From Volvox africanus (Eukaryota; Chlorophyta; Chlorophyceae; Chlamydomonadales; Volvocaceae): DNA of 64,000 nt. Made by a program: the position numbers and the translations under genes. Location of the stretch: NCBI GenBank assembly GCA_030268105.1, contig BSDZ01000003.1:2976001-3040000 (forward strand). Reading direction: 5' to 3'. Positions within the stretch are counted from its first letter, which is position 1, and each line of letters opens with the position of its first letter. The notes under the pieces are model-generated. The model did not search any database and was not told the origin of the DNA. It worked only from the letters and a program-made list of their open reading frames with translations. Of the stretch, positions 49,401 to 60,695 are shown piece by piece.

Positions 49401-51744
49401 GACGCAGCAACCTATCGCCACCCACTGATGCCCGCTCGTGGCCGTGTGCCATCGTTGGGTTTTGCTTGGCCCCTGACCCCGTTGCTCCAAAAACTTGTGT
49501 CCCACTCTCCTCCCCTGCTGCTGCTGTGGGTATCCCTATCTCCATCACGCCCTCCCCAGCTTCCAGGATTAGGTTCCAAGTTTCAATCACCCCAAGTGTG
49601 GTCGCTGGCGGTTCCGGAGCCAACCTGCCGAAAAGATGATGGGGGGAAGCAGGACCTGGAAGAACACGTCCTCATCGAAGGCCACCAGGCGGCGAGGAAC
49701 ACGGTGGTTGGGGTCCAGTAGCTGAAAGGGAAGTGCGGGGAAGGAAAGGCACGGCACGGCACGGCACGGCAAGGGACGTGCGGGGAAGGGCGGGGAAGGG
49801 AAGGCACGGCACGGCACGGCAAGGGACGTGCGGAGAAGGGTGGGGAAGGGCGAGGAAGAGAAGGGAGGAAGTGCGGGGAAGGGAAGGGGGCGAAAAGGAG
49901 GATTGAGAACTTCGCAGCGGAGTAGGTGTGAAAGCGCAGGAGGTGCAAGATTCGCGGCCATTCACGTCTGGGGGCCGGAGACGCTATAGGGTACCGGAGG
50001 CAGCTAAGAAATTTCAACTGCTTTGAGGTGTCTTAGGGATGCGGAATGAAGTCCTCATGGGTCAACATCAGGGTTCAAACAGCATACATGTCAAGATGTG
50101 CTGCGGATGTTGTACACTACGAGCGTCAGTGGGATGTTTTGCGGGTGCATGTTTGGTCGTCGTGCGGGTCATCTCCCCTGAGATCCCGAACCACCGCACT
50201 AGGAGCCCAGCCAGCAGCAGAGTGACTCCCCCCCAACTGGGTGGAGGGTGGAGGCGTTCGAGGGCGTCCCACATTTGCCCAATTAGCGGTGCTACAGGTA
50301 CGACGCAAACAACAGCTTTCCGAATACCCTGTTTTGCTCGCCTAATCAGAAAAATAAATAATACTTTGTATTGCCGCCAGCTATATACTCTTTTATATAG
50401 ACCATGTTCACATTTTTTAATCTGCGTACATCGCAGCCTTTTTGACTAGGTCCCCCACTCTCTCCCTCCCTCCCTCTCCCTTTCCTTTCGAGCCCTCTCC
50501 TTTTTTTCCTCCTTCTCTACCCTTCCCTCCCTCCCTTTCCCCCCCTCCCTCCTCTGCTTCGTCGTCGTATTATGTTATTAATGAGATGTCTAGTTTTCGT
50601 ATCCACCTCCCCTTTCCCCTCCACCCGCGCTCTGCTCACCCAGGCGTACAGAAACATGACCCCGCCGGTGCTTATGCCCAGGAGCAATGCGACACTGCCC
50701 TGTAGAATCGCGTGAACCGTACATGGCACAGTATAAACACATTGGTCAAGGAGCTCCAGTACCTTTCTCAATTCAATCTGAACCACTTCACGGTGTTTGC
50801 CATACAAGAAGTCTATGTCAGGATATGAATAGGATATGAAAAAGGGGAATTTGAAGAGCGCTCGAACTAGGTGGTTATGTTTTTTAATGGGGGTGGTGTG
50901 AAATATGCAGCTCTACGGATCCTTCATTTGTCATAGCATAAAATATTGTAAAAATAATACCAAAGTTCTTTTAATAATTCAACATCAACTTTTTTGGGTC
51001 TCTAAACTACAAAAACCTATTGTAGTTTTTTTCCTTTTTGGGTATGTGATTTAACTTATAGCAGGCGGGGACCGGCTGACGTTTCGCGTGAGGGCTGGGG
51101 CTGGGGCTGGGTCCCAAAGCATCCCGGCGGCTGATACTTAAGTAACAAAACACATGCAGGCTCGAATACAACACTCCGCTGGAAAAATAGGTACATACCA
51201 AAACTGAGGAAATGCACGCCTTGATGTTCGTCTATGATGTTCGTCTATCGTGTTTTAGTGTGTTTGAGATACGTTGGTGGAGACGCTGCAATACGTGTTC
51301 CAAATGTGTTACAAATCGAATTTCCACTCGCCAATCCGCTAGTAATGTACACGGCGTCCGAGTGCGGCTCTCGCAAATTCATGCACTAATTTAATCGCTT
51401 CAGTCGTTAATTGCTTCTGCAGGCCGTGCTGGCTCAATGCAGTCACGGTAGCGGCAAGCTATGCAGTGTCCCCCGGGTCACGCAATTGCTGGGTGAATTT
51501 GAGCCTGTGCGATGACGGCGTTTGGCTGAAGAATTTCCGGTGACGTATTCTTCCCCAAAATGATCTCCTAAGAGCATATATATGTAGCCATTGCGCTATG
51601 CAACCTTCAACCTTCTGCCTCACCCCTTACCTCAGTTGCCCACTTGAAACCTGTTCGCCGAATCCCGCACCCCAGCAATACCGCAATCAGAACGATGAAT
51701 AGGAATGAGCTCTTACTAAGAGCGCTAGAAGCAGTCGGATCCAT
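43478..51744 (-). CDS. Na+(K+)/H+ antiporter, NHX/NHE (CPA1) family
   Basis: Electroneutral cation/proton exchanger of intracellular membranes or plasma membrane. Eleven exons: 51631-51744, 50640-50699, 49625-49721, 48869-48991, 48244-48533, 47881-48020, 47241-47415, 46056-46153, 45351-45598, 44688-44773 and 43478-44287; every phase agrees, 746 residues. Start MDPTASS precedes the first membrane segment. Family blocks: FDEDVFFQVLLPPIIFSAGF (amiloride-binding region), SCTDSVAALQLL, LFGEGVVNDATAIVLL (the ND ion-binding pair), LSVFFCGIAMSHYTWHN, ARAAVIFPLCWTANRVW and RGAITLALGYH. The last exon is a long Gly/Ser-rich tail ending with VHRQWRRLDARWLQPLFGG, like the conserved end of plant NHX5/6 and animal NHE6-9 proteins, which suggests the endosomal clade. 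Exons 7 and 9 need AAG acceptors. Introns hold AT-rich inserts and a tandem duplication. Confidence 0.95.
46810..47172 (+). pseudogene. AT-rich coding-like fragment inside an NHX intron
   Basis: Within intron 46154-47240, opposite in strand to NHX. An open frame about 46845-47068 has AT-rich codons (for example ELLIVALKGEILDRVKG). After a stop at about 47066-47068, a second frame continues as if shifted by one base (LALQ..INAEAEVDFNLLRH..) to about 47172. Codon use is unlike every gene nearby. I do not recognise the protein. It looks like a relic of an inserted element or of organellar or foreign DNA. Confidence 0.4.
49742..49862. repeat. Tandem duplication of a ~57-bp G-rich unit with (CACGG)n
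   Basis: A block of three to four GGCAC/ACGGC pentamers plus AAGGGACGTGCGG occurs twice in a row in the NHX intron 49722-50639. Confidence 0.75.
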
Positions 51745-52222
51745 CCTGGATTCCTTGTTCCGGAGCTCGCCCAGAGCTCACGTGCGGTGGTTGCGTACAC
51801 CAGACGCCACAGGGAACTTCGTATGCGTCCCAGGAAAGATTACAAATGTCCTGGTATGCAAGCTAGTATAGCTTTACACTGTAGGGGTTGGTCTGATATG
51901 TGTTGGGACGTTGCAAACACGTTGCAAGCGCAAGGAATAGGATACAATAATTTAATGGCACACAGTTCTTTAGTAGTTGCTTCTTGATAGCTATTTCATG
52001 TAATTTAAAGCTAAATGACCTTAATCAGCTTGTTGAGAGTCTTGGCCGTGGATGTTTTAGTGCAGAGTCGTTAGGGGTTTGGCCGACCTGTACGGGAAGG
52101 CCGTTACCTTGTAAACCAGTTCCAAATCTATCCAATATTTACATGGCACCCAGTCATAGAGTTTTTTCGTTGTATGAATATTGCTTGCCATTGAAACTCA
52201 TTATTTTATTTGACCTGGCACA
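51745..52222. other. Divergent intergenic region, NHX / RBM8A
   Basis: 478 bases between two outward-facing start codons, AT-rich from about 51930. It should contain both promoters. No element could be assigned. Confidence 0.5.
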
Positions 52223-53133
52223 ATGGCCGACGACATGGACCATGATGACCGTGCACAAGGCGTAGATAAGAGAAGGAAGGGTCGAGGACATCGCGACACA
52301 ACTGAATGGGCAGACCGCTATGGGGGAGCACGTTTCAAGGAGCTGGATCCCAACGCAAAGCCAGGGCCTACCGCATCCGTGGAAGGTTGGGTTATCTTTA
52401 TTACAAATGTGAATGAAGAGGCTCAAGAAGAAGATATCCACGAGGCTTTTGCGGAATTTGGGGACGTCAAAAACATTTACATGAACCTGGACCGCCAAAC
52501 TGGTTTCGTTAAGGGCTATGCGCTCGTGGAGTACAAAGTGTATAAGGAGGCGCAAGCAGCAATTAACGAAATGAACGGGAAAATGTTGTTGGAGCAGACC
52601 ATCCAGGCAAGTACCAAAAAGGTTGCTGGCGACATTTATGTCCAGCCGCCGACGCTCCATTTGTCGACGCGCGACAGCTTGCTCTTTTGCTTTTCATGTA
52701 ATATCCGCTGCCTGGTTCGTGACTGTTCTGCGATTACGCGTGCCTGAAGTTCATTCATCCGTCCCTTGCCGCCTAAGCGGTGAGCTATGCCGTACACTTT
52801 CGAATGGCTTCCCCCTTACCTGAATATGCTGATAGCTAGACACACACATGCCCATGTATGTATTCCAACGGTGGGAAGACGGCTCGGACGACTTCATGTT
52901 GGGGAAGGAGAGTCGGCGTGGACGGCTTAGGGATACATACGTCCTTGCCATGGGTCCCCGGGGCAATACAGAGATCCTGCACTCGTCGTTCGACTGCCTA
53001 GCACGTCCTCAGATGCTGTCTGTTTAAAACTCTGTTTATTCCACACCATGTTAGCTACCGATGTGCGCCCGACCGGTCTCCTAACGGAACGCAGGTGGAC
53101 TGGGCTTTCCGCAAACCCCAGCGTCGGCGATGA
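52223..53133 (+). CDS. RBM8A: RNA-binding protein 8A / Y14 (exon junction complex core)
   Basis: Y14 pairs with Mago in the exon junction complex deposited on spliced mRNA. Two exons, 52223-52606 and 53095-53133, phase 0, 140 residues; the usual eukaryotic length is 160-200. An acidic/basic head (MADDMDHDDRAQ...KRRKGRGHRD) leads to GPTASVEGWVIFITNV, the Y14-specific start of the RRM. RNP2 is VIFITNV and RNP1 is KGYALVEY, followed by MNGKMLLEQTIQ. The second exon VDWAFRKPQRRR gives the final strand and the short arginine tail. The intron 52607-53094 begins with GC (CAG|GCAAGT) rather than GT; no GT donor nearby keeps the conserved sequence. Reading through it would give a 174-residue product lacking the last strand. 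Divergent from NHX. Confidence 0.95.
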
Positions 53134-53800
53134 GAACGCTTAACGATTGAGGCAGCAACGGTTCTTCTTGGGACCAGTAGCTGTGCCATTCAGGGAACGC
53201 AAGCTCTTCTCGCGCCAGGCCCCTCTCCCTTAGTGAAGCGCGCACAAAGTAGTTTTGGATGGTGTTAGATCACAGTTGATTTACTCTGGGAAGGGGTTCC
53301 AATTGTGCGGGGAAAAGCGGAAGGCTATTCTGTTTACTCACGTCTGTCCCCAAATGCATTCGGAGGTAGTGAATGGGTTCGCCATCATACACACGTGAGT
53401 GCAGTCGACGTGGGGTCTGATGTGGATGAGGGTTGGTTGTTCTGGCACGCCTTCTATGACGAGGAAAAGGAGATGCTTTCGTACGTTTCTGGGGGCAGCA
53501 GATGGAGGAGATGTGACGGGACTTCGTTCTTCACCAGATGCATTCTTGCCGAGCTTAGGGTTTTCCGCAACCGTGTGACAAACCTTTTTCTGGTTTGTGA
53601 CGAAATGCTAGCCCAGATAGTACGATTCAGTGGCAATAATGGGGCGCCGATTACAGACAATACACATATGTACAACTCTTTCGCTTTTGGACGGTAAAAG
53701 AGGTGTTACAGTCTTGGCACGAATGATATGCCGAAGAATGTCGCAACCTGTCCAACAAATGTATCGCACGATGTCCCACGTCACGATTATAATAATAATA

Positions 53801-53873
53801 ATTCGCTGAGGGCGAGACGTGTGTCGGATGGCGTGGGACATATTGCGACACACACGTCTCGCCCTTCACGAAT
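53801..53873. repeat. Inverted repeat with ~26-bp arms
   Basis: Left arm 53801-53826 and right arm 53846-53873 pair almost fully (core GGGCGAGACGTGTGT), with a two-base length difference and about two mismatches around a loop of 19 bases. A second pair, CGATGTCCCACG at 53769-53780 and GCGTGGGACAT at 53831-53841, overlaps it, so two alternative foldbacks are possible. It may be a MITE end or a small-RNA hairpin. Confidence 0.75.
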
Positions 53874-54206
53874 TATTGGAAATTTGCTGTAACATTGCTC
53901 AAACATTCCCACAAGGAACTAGGCACACGTCGCCAATTGCAAATGTACGATAAAGAATATATCAGCCCAACTGTATAGCGGCTTCAACACGCCCATTCTG
54001 CCCAGCACTTCGGCCGTGCCGCCTACTTGCGGCCATCGCACATGTGGGCCCGCTGGTGTCCATCAGCTCGCTGCAGCCCTTCACTGCGTCTTCTCCCCCG
54101 TCCATGACATCCGCTACGGCAAAGTATGACTTGGGCAAATAATACCGACTGTACATTCGCGCTCATGCTCTCCACTTTGGCCACGACACCGAATATATTC
54201 TGCTAG

Positions 54207-54211
54207 TTACA
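54207..54211 (-). terminator. Candidate TGTAA polyadenylation signal of PGD
   Basis: TGTAA on the minus strand about 390 bases after the PGD stop codon. Support is positional only. Confidence 0.3.
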
Positions 54212-54598
54212 ACTTCAACGGGCAGCGGACGGCTCATCGGCAGTGACGACCGCCAAGAACTTCTTCCGCAGCAGTACTATAATACGGTGTGTCTTCTGAG
54301 GGCGAGGCGAAACCACCACCACCACGCGGAACCGTGTCAGCCAGCGGAATCATTCGTCAGAAACGTGCGCCGTAAGGCCCCCTCCTCTCGCGACGTACCC
54401 ACCCAATCTACCGACTGTGTGCAGCTCTTATCTGAACTACCTGTGTCGATAAAAACACCCGGACACTGCATTTCGTTTTGCTCATACAACAGTAAGGCAA
54501 GACGATGCAACGAACAAGCTGTGAGATATCTGAGACATCACCGCTATGGCGATAGCGGCTGGTGAACGGCCGCCCATGCGCCCCATGCGGCACCGTGT

Positions 54599-57500
54599 TC
54601 ACACCACGTATCCGCTAGTGGTGATGGAATCGGCGGACCCGAACGTGTCATCCCACACGGTGTGGAACCAGCCCTCCTTGTCAAAGCGCTGGTACGTGTG
54701 TGAGCCAAAGAAATCCCGCTGCGCCTGAACCAGGTTGGCCGGCAGCTTCTCCCTGCGGCACAGCAGGATAGGCACACGAACCAGGTGGTAGGGTACATGC
54801 AACACACCACTGTACGTCTAATACACACACACACATGCATGGGACCGAGGCCCCCAGCTGACAGGAGGCGAGGAGAACCCTAGAGAATAGTGCCTGAGTC
54901 TGCGCGTCCCCTTGAGCGCGTGGCGCAGTGGGCATGGCACTTTTCGCCAATCTATTGCCGCAGAGGGACACATGGCGAGATGTCGAAGCAGCGCTGATTG
55001 CGCGCAGCAAGCATGGCCCCTTGGCACGTTGGTAGCCAGCAGCAATAGCATCAGCTGGTGCGAGAATCTGGATAAACTCCCCGACCTGGAGGACCTCTCC
55101 CCGCCCAGAAATACCCAGTATACGACATGCATGCAATAACCCGCTTTCCCCCGCAGACTCCACTCCCATCACCCGGCCCCGGCCACCCTCCGCACCTGCG
55201 GTATGTGTCGAAGTACGACAGAGAGGACGTCATCGATGGAATCGGCACCCCGTGTGTTATGGCCAGCGCCGCCACCCGCCGCCACGCTCCCTCCGCCGCC
55301 GTCAGCTCCTTCGCAAACTCGGGATCCACCAACAGCGAGGGCAATTCGGCGTTGCGCTCGTAGGCCTGACGAATGCGGTCCAGGAACTGAGCGCGGATAA
55401 TGCAGCCGCCCTGCATGCAGTGTAGCACAGGCCACCCCGGGAAACAAGCAGACATTTCATGGTGACGGCGCAGCCCCCCCGACTCCACCCCGCCCCAGTA
55501 TGCAACACGATGAACGGTAGCTGGGCATCAAGCCAGCGGCCAAGCAGGTTGCTGATTTCATTTAGCCATTCCCCCAAACCGATGATGCCGCAAACCGCCA
55601 CAAGCGGCCAAGACAACATGCAGGCGAGATTCAGGGAAATATAACCCGTGCGCGAGGGCAGCTGTTCATCTCCCCTCACCTTCCAGATGCGCGCCAGGCC
55701 ACCTAGGTCCACATTCCACTTCTTCTCCAGCGACTTAGCCTTAATGATGTTCATGCCTTGAGCGTACGAGCAGACCTTGCTAGCGTAGAGCGCTGCACGG
55801 ACATCCGCAATCAGCTGGGCCTTGTCCACGCCGGCGACGGGGCCAGGCTGAACGCAGGAGTCAAAGACCTGAATCGTGCCAGTAGGGATGTGGTTGGCAG
55901 ATCACTTCTCTGGCGTGGATATGAATCGGCTGAACATTATCAGCTGCCTCTCCCCCCCCACCAAATACACACAGTGGTAGGGGCACCTGGAGTTGATTGC
56001 TGACCGACATCGATTCCGGCCCGGGGGAGCCTCGGGGGCTGTGCTGACCCAGATTCACACTGACAGACAGACAGACAGACAGACACAGCAGTACACGTCC
56101 CAAATGGATGTGCATCATCCTCAGATTGCATTCTGGAAGCCTTCCTGGTTAGTTCAGAAGGTATTATTAGGACAGCCAAGCTGCTGATATGAATAAAGCT
56201 ACCCCGAGCAAGACCTGGCACCACCAGTCTGTATCGTATAAACCCCGGACGGAGGGCCGCAGCGAAGCTCTTGTCGTGGACTTCCCACGGTGGTGGACTT
56301 GTGTTGGCCCGTGTGGAGCCGTAACTTCACAGACCCGTTGGGTCACACGCTCCGCCTCCGCGTCACCTCACCTCCAACACCCATAAATACATGCATCAGG
56401 TGTCCGCTCAAGTTAGTCCGCGCGCTTACTCACAGCGAAGCGCGCGGATGCACCATGCACGATGTCAAAGTTAATTATCTTCTCCCCCCCTTTCACACCT
56501 TCACCTTTCACACGAACACGCACCTTGGACGCGGCGACTCGCTCGCCCTTCAAGGCGCTCAGATATCGGGCATCCAGCGCGGAAGCCATTGTGGGGCCTG
56601 CAACCGCCAGCTCGGCAGCCTGCTGGACTGTCCATTTACCTAAGACCGGAACGCCCGGATACACGGGGTAGGCGCAAGGCGGCGGGACAAAAGTACAAGT
56701 AGGTTAGGGCGTTGGGTTAGGGCATGGGGGATCAGTGCGCGCGGGCGGGTAGGGTGACGTGCTAGCCTGCCTGCGTTTCACTAATCCCGGTGCCGATGGC
56801 TGCGCCCGCCGCATCCAGCAGCCCGATTCCCCGGCGCTCCTACCCGTTCCCTTGGACCCCGTCTGGTCCACGATCTTGTCCACCAGGTAGCCTGGTCCCT
56901 GGTCGTCAGGTTTGTTGACGATGATGGAGGTGATCTCCACAAGGAACGACTTGAGCTCGATCTGCGGGTGCGTGGTGGCGGGGTAAGCATGGGGCCAGAG
57001 GGGTGGCAGCATGGACGTTATCAGCAAGGGAGAGGTTGAGCACACCGTGCCAACATGTGCCCCAATGTAGTCACACACAAAACCCACGAAGTGCATGTGG
57101 TCACGCACTGGCGCGGTCTGTGCGGGGTTATCCCCCGTGGCAGTGCTGGTGGTGTTCCCCGACGCGGCAGCAAATGATAAATAAGGAGGTTCCAATGAGG
57201 GACTAAGGAGGAGGTGCCTGATGAACTGGTTGGTGGACCGCCCGGAGGGAAGCACAGTAAGCACAGGAAAAGCAAAGGGAAAGCTCCGTTCCCTTGCTAA
57301 ACGGTGCGCCCCCATATTCACCGCCCGCCTTGAATGGCATAGGGCCAAGCGATCCCACCTGGTTCCACTCCTTAAATACGGCCGCGAGCTCCTCATTGTT
57401 GAGACCGCCCAGGGTTTTCAAAACGTCGTACGCCTGTGGGCAACGGGCAAAGTCGCAAAGTCAGGCTCTGGGGACACTCGCAAAACGTCGTCGTGTGGAC

Positions 57501-60028
57501 CGCATTAAGAATATATATATATATAGGGTTTTATAGGGTTTCATAGGGTTATATATATGTGTGTAGGATAGGGGGGTACATCACCCGTGGCCACTAACCT
57601 GGCAGTCCCTACCTACCTATATATATATATATATATATATATAGGTTTTAGGGTTTTAGGGTTTTAGGGTTTTATATATATAGCCACCACCGCCATCACC
57701 ATCACCAACAACGACAGCGATGATCACGAACACCAATGGCGATCATCGCCGCTTGCACCCCGATCATTAACGCTAGGTCTTTCCCACCACCAGGTGAGGC
57801 CGCAGGTGCTGCACTTGCATCGGTAGCCGCACATTGTATCGGATACGGTGCGAAATTCATTCGACAATAGTCGTACGTCCGCATCTTGCCACCCGGACCG
57901 GCAGACAGCCAGTCCTTCCACAGGGTACTCACCTCGCTGATGAGCTGCATGTCGCCGTACTCGATGCCGTTGTGAACCATCTTGACGAAATTGCCCGCGC
58001 CACCGCCACCAATGTACATAACGCAGGGACCATCGTCCACCTGCAAACAGAACGGGTTCCTGGGCAAGTCGAATAAACGAATCCTGGTTCCCCCCCCGGG
58101 GGGGGAATCCACAATAAGCGCATGGAGGCTGCGAAGAGACACCTCCGAGATGGATCGGGTCAGTAGCGCAAAAACACTTCGTGGGGTACCGTGAGGAGAC
58201 GTGGAAGGGACGTGAGGGGACGTGTTGACCATCCCAATGCAGCCTGACTCACCTGCGCGGCAACCTTCTCGACGATGGACCTGATGTGTGTGTAGGCCTC
58301 GGGGCTGCCGCCTGGCATCATGGACGGGCCTGATGGGCGGGGGCGGTGCCGGAATGGTCCCGGAATGGGGCCGGAGGGCGGGCAGTAAGAACTGGCGGCA
58401 TCAAGAACCTATGGCCCGAATCTGCACAGTGTCCGTCCGTCCGTCCCTGCTGGACCAAACTGCAATCTCTCTTCCTCAGAGCATGGGCCATTCCCGGGTG
58501 TAATCGGGCAGCGCCTTACCGGAGCACTGGCAAGTGGGCATGAGAGCCAAACATGTATGTGGAACGAAGGAACTGCTCATTGGATCTCAGCGCCATTGCA
58601 GTCCCTACCTGTCCAAACTAATCAGCATACGAAGAACACGCACAGCCACAAATTTGACTCCCGCAAACCCTTGCCTCGCCTTGCTGGATTCCTCCCGTCA
58701 AAACCGGCTGCGTATCATTAACTCGTAGCCACAAGCCATCATCATGAAGCCCCCCCTAACTGCCAACTCCGCCGGTGCCTGTATACCAGTCAATGAACAG
58801 CCCAGCCTCAACCCACGCAGGAGAGGTACAACAGCCCGTGGGACTGACTGCTCCTGCTAACCTATCAATTCATGACAGCCTTGCCCACCTCTGCGTGCGC
58901 CCTCCTCTCCACCGGACACACCCATGCCCATGTACAGGATCCCCTTCTGGGACACTTTAGCCATACGTTTCTCGGTGTTCTCGTACCTGAAGACGGCATG
59001 CAGGGCGGGGAAAACAGGGAGGCGAGGCACGCGTTGATGAGTTGGCCAACGTGCCTAAGCGCCCAGCCCCCAATCTGATATAAAGTGCAAGACATTATGA
59101 TAAATGCAACTTCTTTTGTTAGTATTTTCACATTAAACGAAAGGGTAGGCGCACCCCTTCGGCGCTCCTTCGTCAGACTTGCTGAATTCTGGACTGCCCA
59201 AATCACAGCACTCACCACTCATTGCCACCGTCAATGATGATATCACCGGGCTCCATGTATTCGCACAGCGCATCAATTGTCTGATCTACCGGTGCACCGG
59301 CCTTGACAAGGATTATGACACGCCTGCGGGATTATGACACCTTCAGTGCGGACCCGAAAAACAAAAGTAGCGATGCCTAGAACTCACCTCGGCTTCTGCA
59401 AGCTCGCCACGAAATCCTTAACCGATTCATAACCGCGCAGTTTTTCGCCAAGACCTGCACCCAAAGGTATGTTCGCATCTCCGACAGCCATAGCAACATT
59501 GCGCGCGCAAGCACCCACCCTCCTTCTGTGCACGCTTCACAGCGGCTTCAGTTTTATCGTAACTGCGGTTGTAAACTGAAATCGGGAAACCTTTTTCGGC
59601 AATATTGAGGGCCATGTTCTGCAATAAATGCAAACCGGAACCGTCATTCCGGGTTGCGTGCAACATAAAAAACGAATTTCCAATACCTGGCCCATGACTG
59701 CAAGGCCGACGAGGCCGATCTCGGACACCGCCATTGATGAACTGTTATTGCTGGAAGGGTGAAGACCAATTGTTATGGTATGGTTTGATGAAATCTATAA
59801 TATATTTTTATAATACCTGGCGCGAGGGGCCTCAGCAGTAGACGCAGCATGAGAAGCCATGCGACGAGCGAAGGGGGCTGGTCTCGGTGGGAGCAGCACG
59901 AGAGGGACGGCGGTCCAAGGGGCGTGGACAGGCGCCGAACTTCGGAAGACCGCATTAACAGCCGCTACTTCACGGAGACGACCATTTGCCCTCTGAAGCT
60001 TGCTGCTCTTCAGAACTTGCATATTCAT
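54599..60028 (-). CDS. PGD: 6-phosphogluconate dehydrogenase, decarboxylating, with targeting peptide
   Basis: Converts 6-phosphogluconate and NADP+ to ribulose 5-phosphate, CO2 and NADPH (oxidative pentose phosphate pathway). Fourteen exons: 59817-60028, 59687-59750, 59519-59618, 59388-59454, 59216-59323, 58889-58986, 58253-58329, 57933-58040, 57359-57433, 56844-56961, 56524-56639, 55680-55868, 55196-55410, 54599-54752; all phases agree, 566 residues. The catalytic body (about 480) begins at [17 protein letters not shown], the NADP-binding loop. [32 protein letters not shown] and the active-site stretch [15 protein letters not shown] follow, with [10 protein letters not shown] and [14 protein letters not shown] near the end. 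The first ~85 residues are basic and Ala/Ser/Pro-rich, suiting a plastid transit peptide. The open frame upstream of 60028 lacks an ATG. Intron 57434-57932 holds telomere-like repeats. Divergent from the DDX56 gene. Confidence 0.97.
57511..57673. repeat. Interstitial TTTTAGGG telomere-type repeats with (TA)n
   Basis: Two blocks in PGD intron 57434-57932. 57511-57560 has degenerate TATAGGGTTT units; 57643-57673 has about three and a half perfect TTTTAGGG units. Both are flanked by (TA)n runs. TTTTAGGG is the Chlamydomonas-type telomere unit. Confidence 0.85.
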
Positions 60029-60695
60029 CGTTAAGGGTTTTCGCGCAATCAAGGCGACCGATTAGCAGAAGCAAAGCTGACAAATGGTGCCCTCTTCGTA
60101 TAACAACAATAGAAACAAAACTTAAGCCGCATAGATTGTGAACTAGGGAAGAGGTGCTGCTTGCATGCGAGGGCCAATGTACGACTAGAGGCCCTCGAAT
60201 CAATGGCCCAACAACCGCAGCGACAGGCCACCATCAAAGGTGCAGAATCAGGATAGAGCGTCCCAACTGTATCGAGCAATCACAACATGCTTATGGGACC
60301 CGGAAGGCCACGATGTTGCCGCTCGCCAACGTGCTGTTTCCGGAACCAGCAATAGTCCTTAAGTAATCGCCAGGATTCCACATTTCGTCATTAGTATGAC
60401 GAATTCAGTTTTTGTAAACAAATGGAAGTGGCCTCAGTGTGAGCGATTGTGTCGGTTTCTAGGCATTCGTGCAGAAAGGTTCATACCAAAAAGTTTCGGA
60501 AGTCAATTTCTGGTTCCTGATCATTTTCTTGAGGCACTTCTTAAAATTGTATATTTAAATATATGTATGCATCTCGAAAGAACAGTGTACTCATTACTTG
60601 AGTCATATGTGGTATCACATATAAGCGAGGACAAGAATAGCTATGCACCTGCACGGATTTAAACTGTATACTTTATAAAAAGGATATAACTTACG
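60029..60695. other. Divergent intergenic region, PGD / DDX56
   Basis: 667 bases between two outward start codons. An AT-rich open frame at 60396-60662 (plus) ends just before the helicase ATG and has no similarity I recognise; it is more likely promoter and 5' UTR. Confidence 0.45.

Larger units (their letters stand above)
53134..54598. other. Convergent intergenic region, RBM8A / PGD 3' ends
   Basis: It contains an open frame on the plus strand (53305-53697, GTG start) without recognisable similarity, an inverted repeat at 53801-53873 and a short (AAT)n run before it. It should carry both 3' UTRs. Confidence 0.4.

Noticed and set aside
50126..50308. Possible NHX exon with LIGQMWDALERLHPPP and a hydrophobic stretch
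   Set aside because: Skipping it joins the NHX exons at 50640 and 49721 in phase and matches the family; including it brings a stop or phase error.
53305..53697. 130-codon open frame after RBM8A
   Set aside because: GTG start, no similarity, no splice partner; it fits 3' flank of RBM8A.
60396..60662. 88-codon AT-rich open frame upstream of the DDX56 helicase
   Set aside because: No similarity, and its position suits promoter or 5' UTR sequence.
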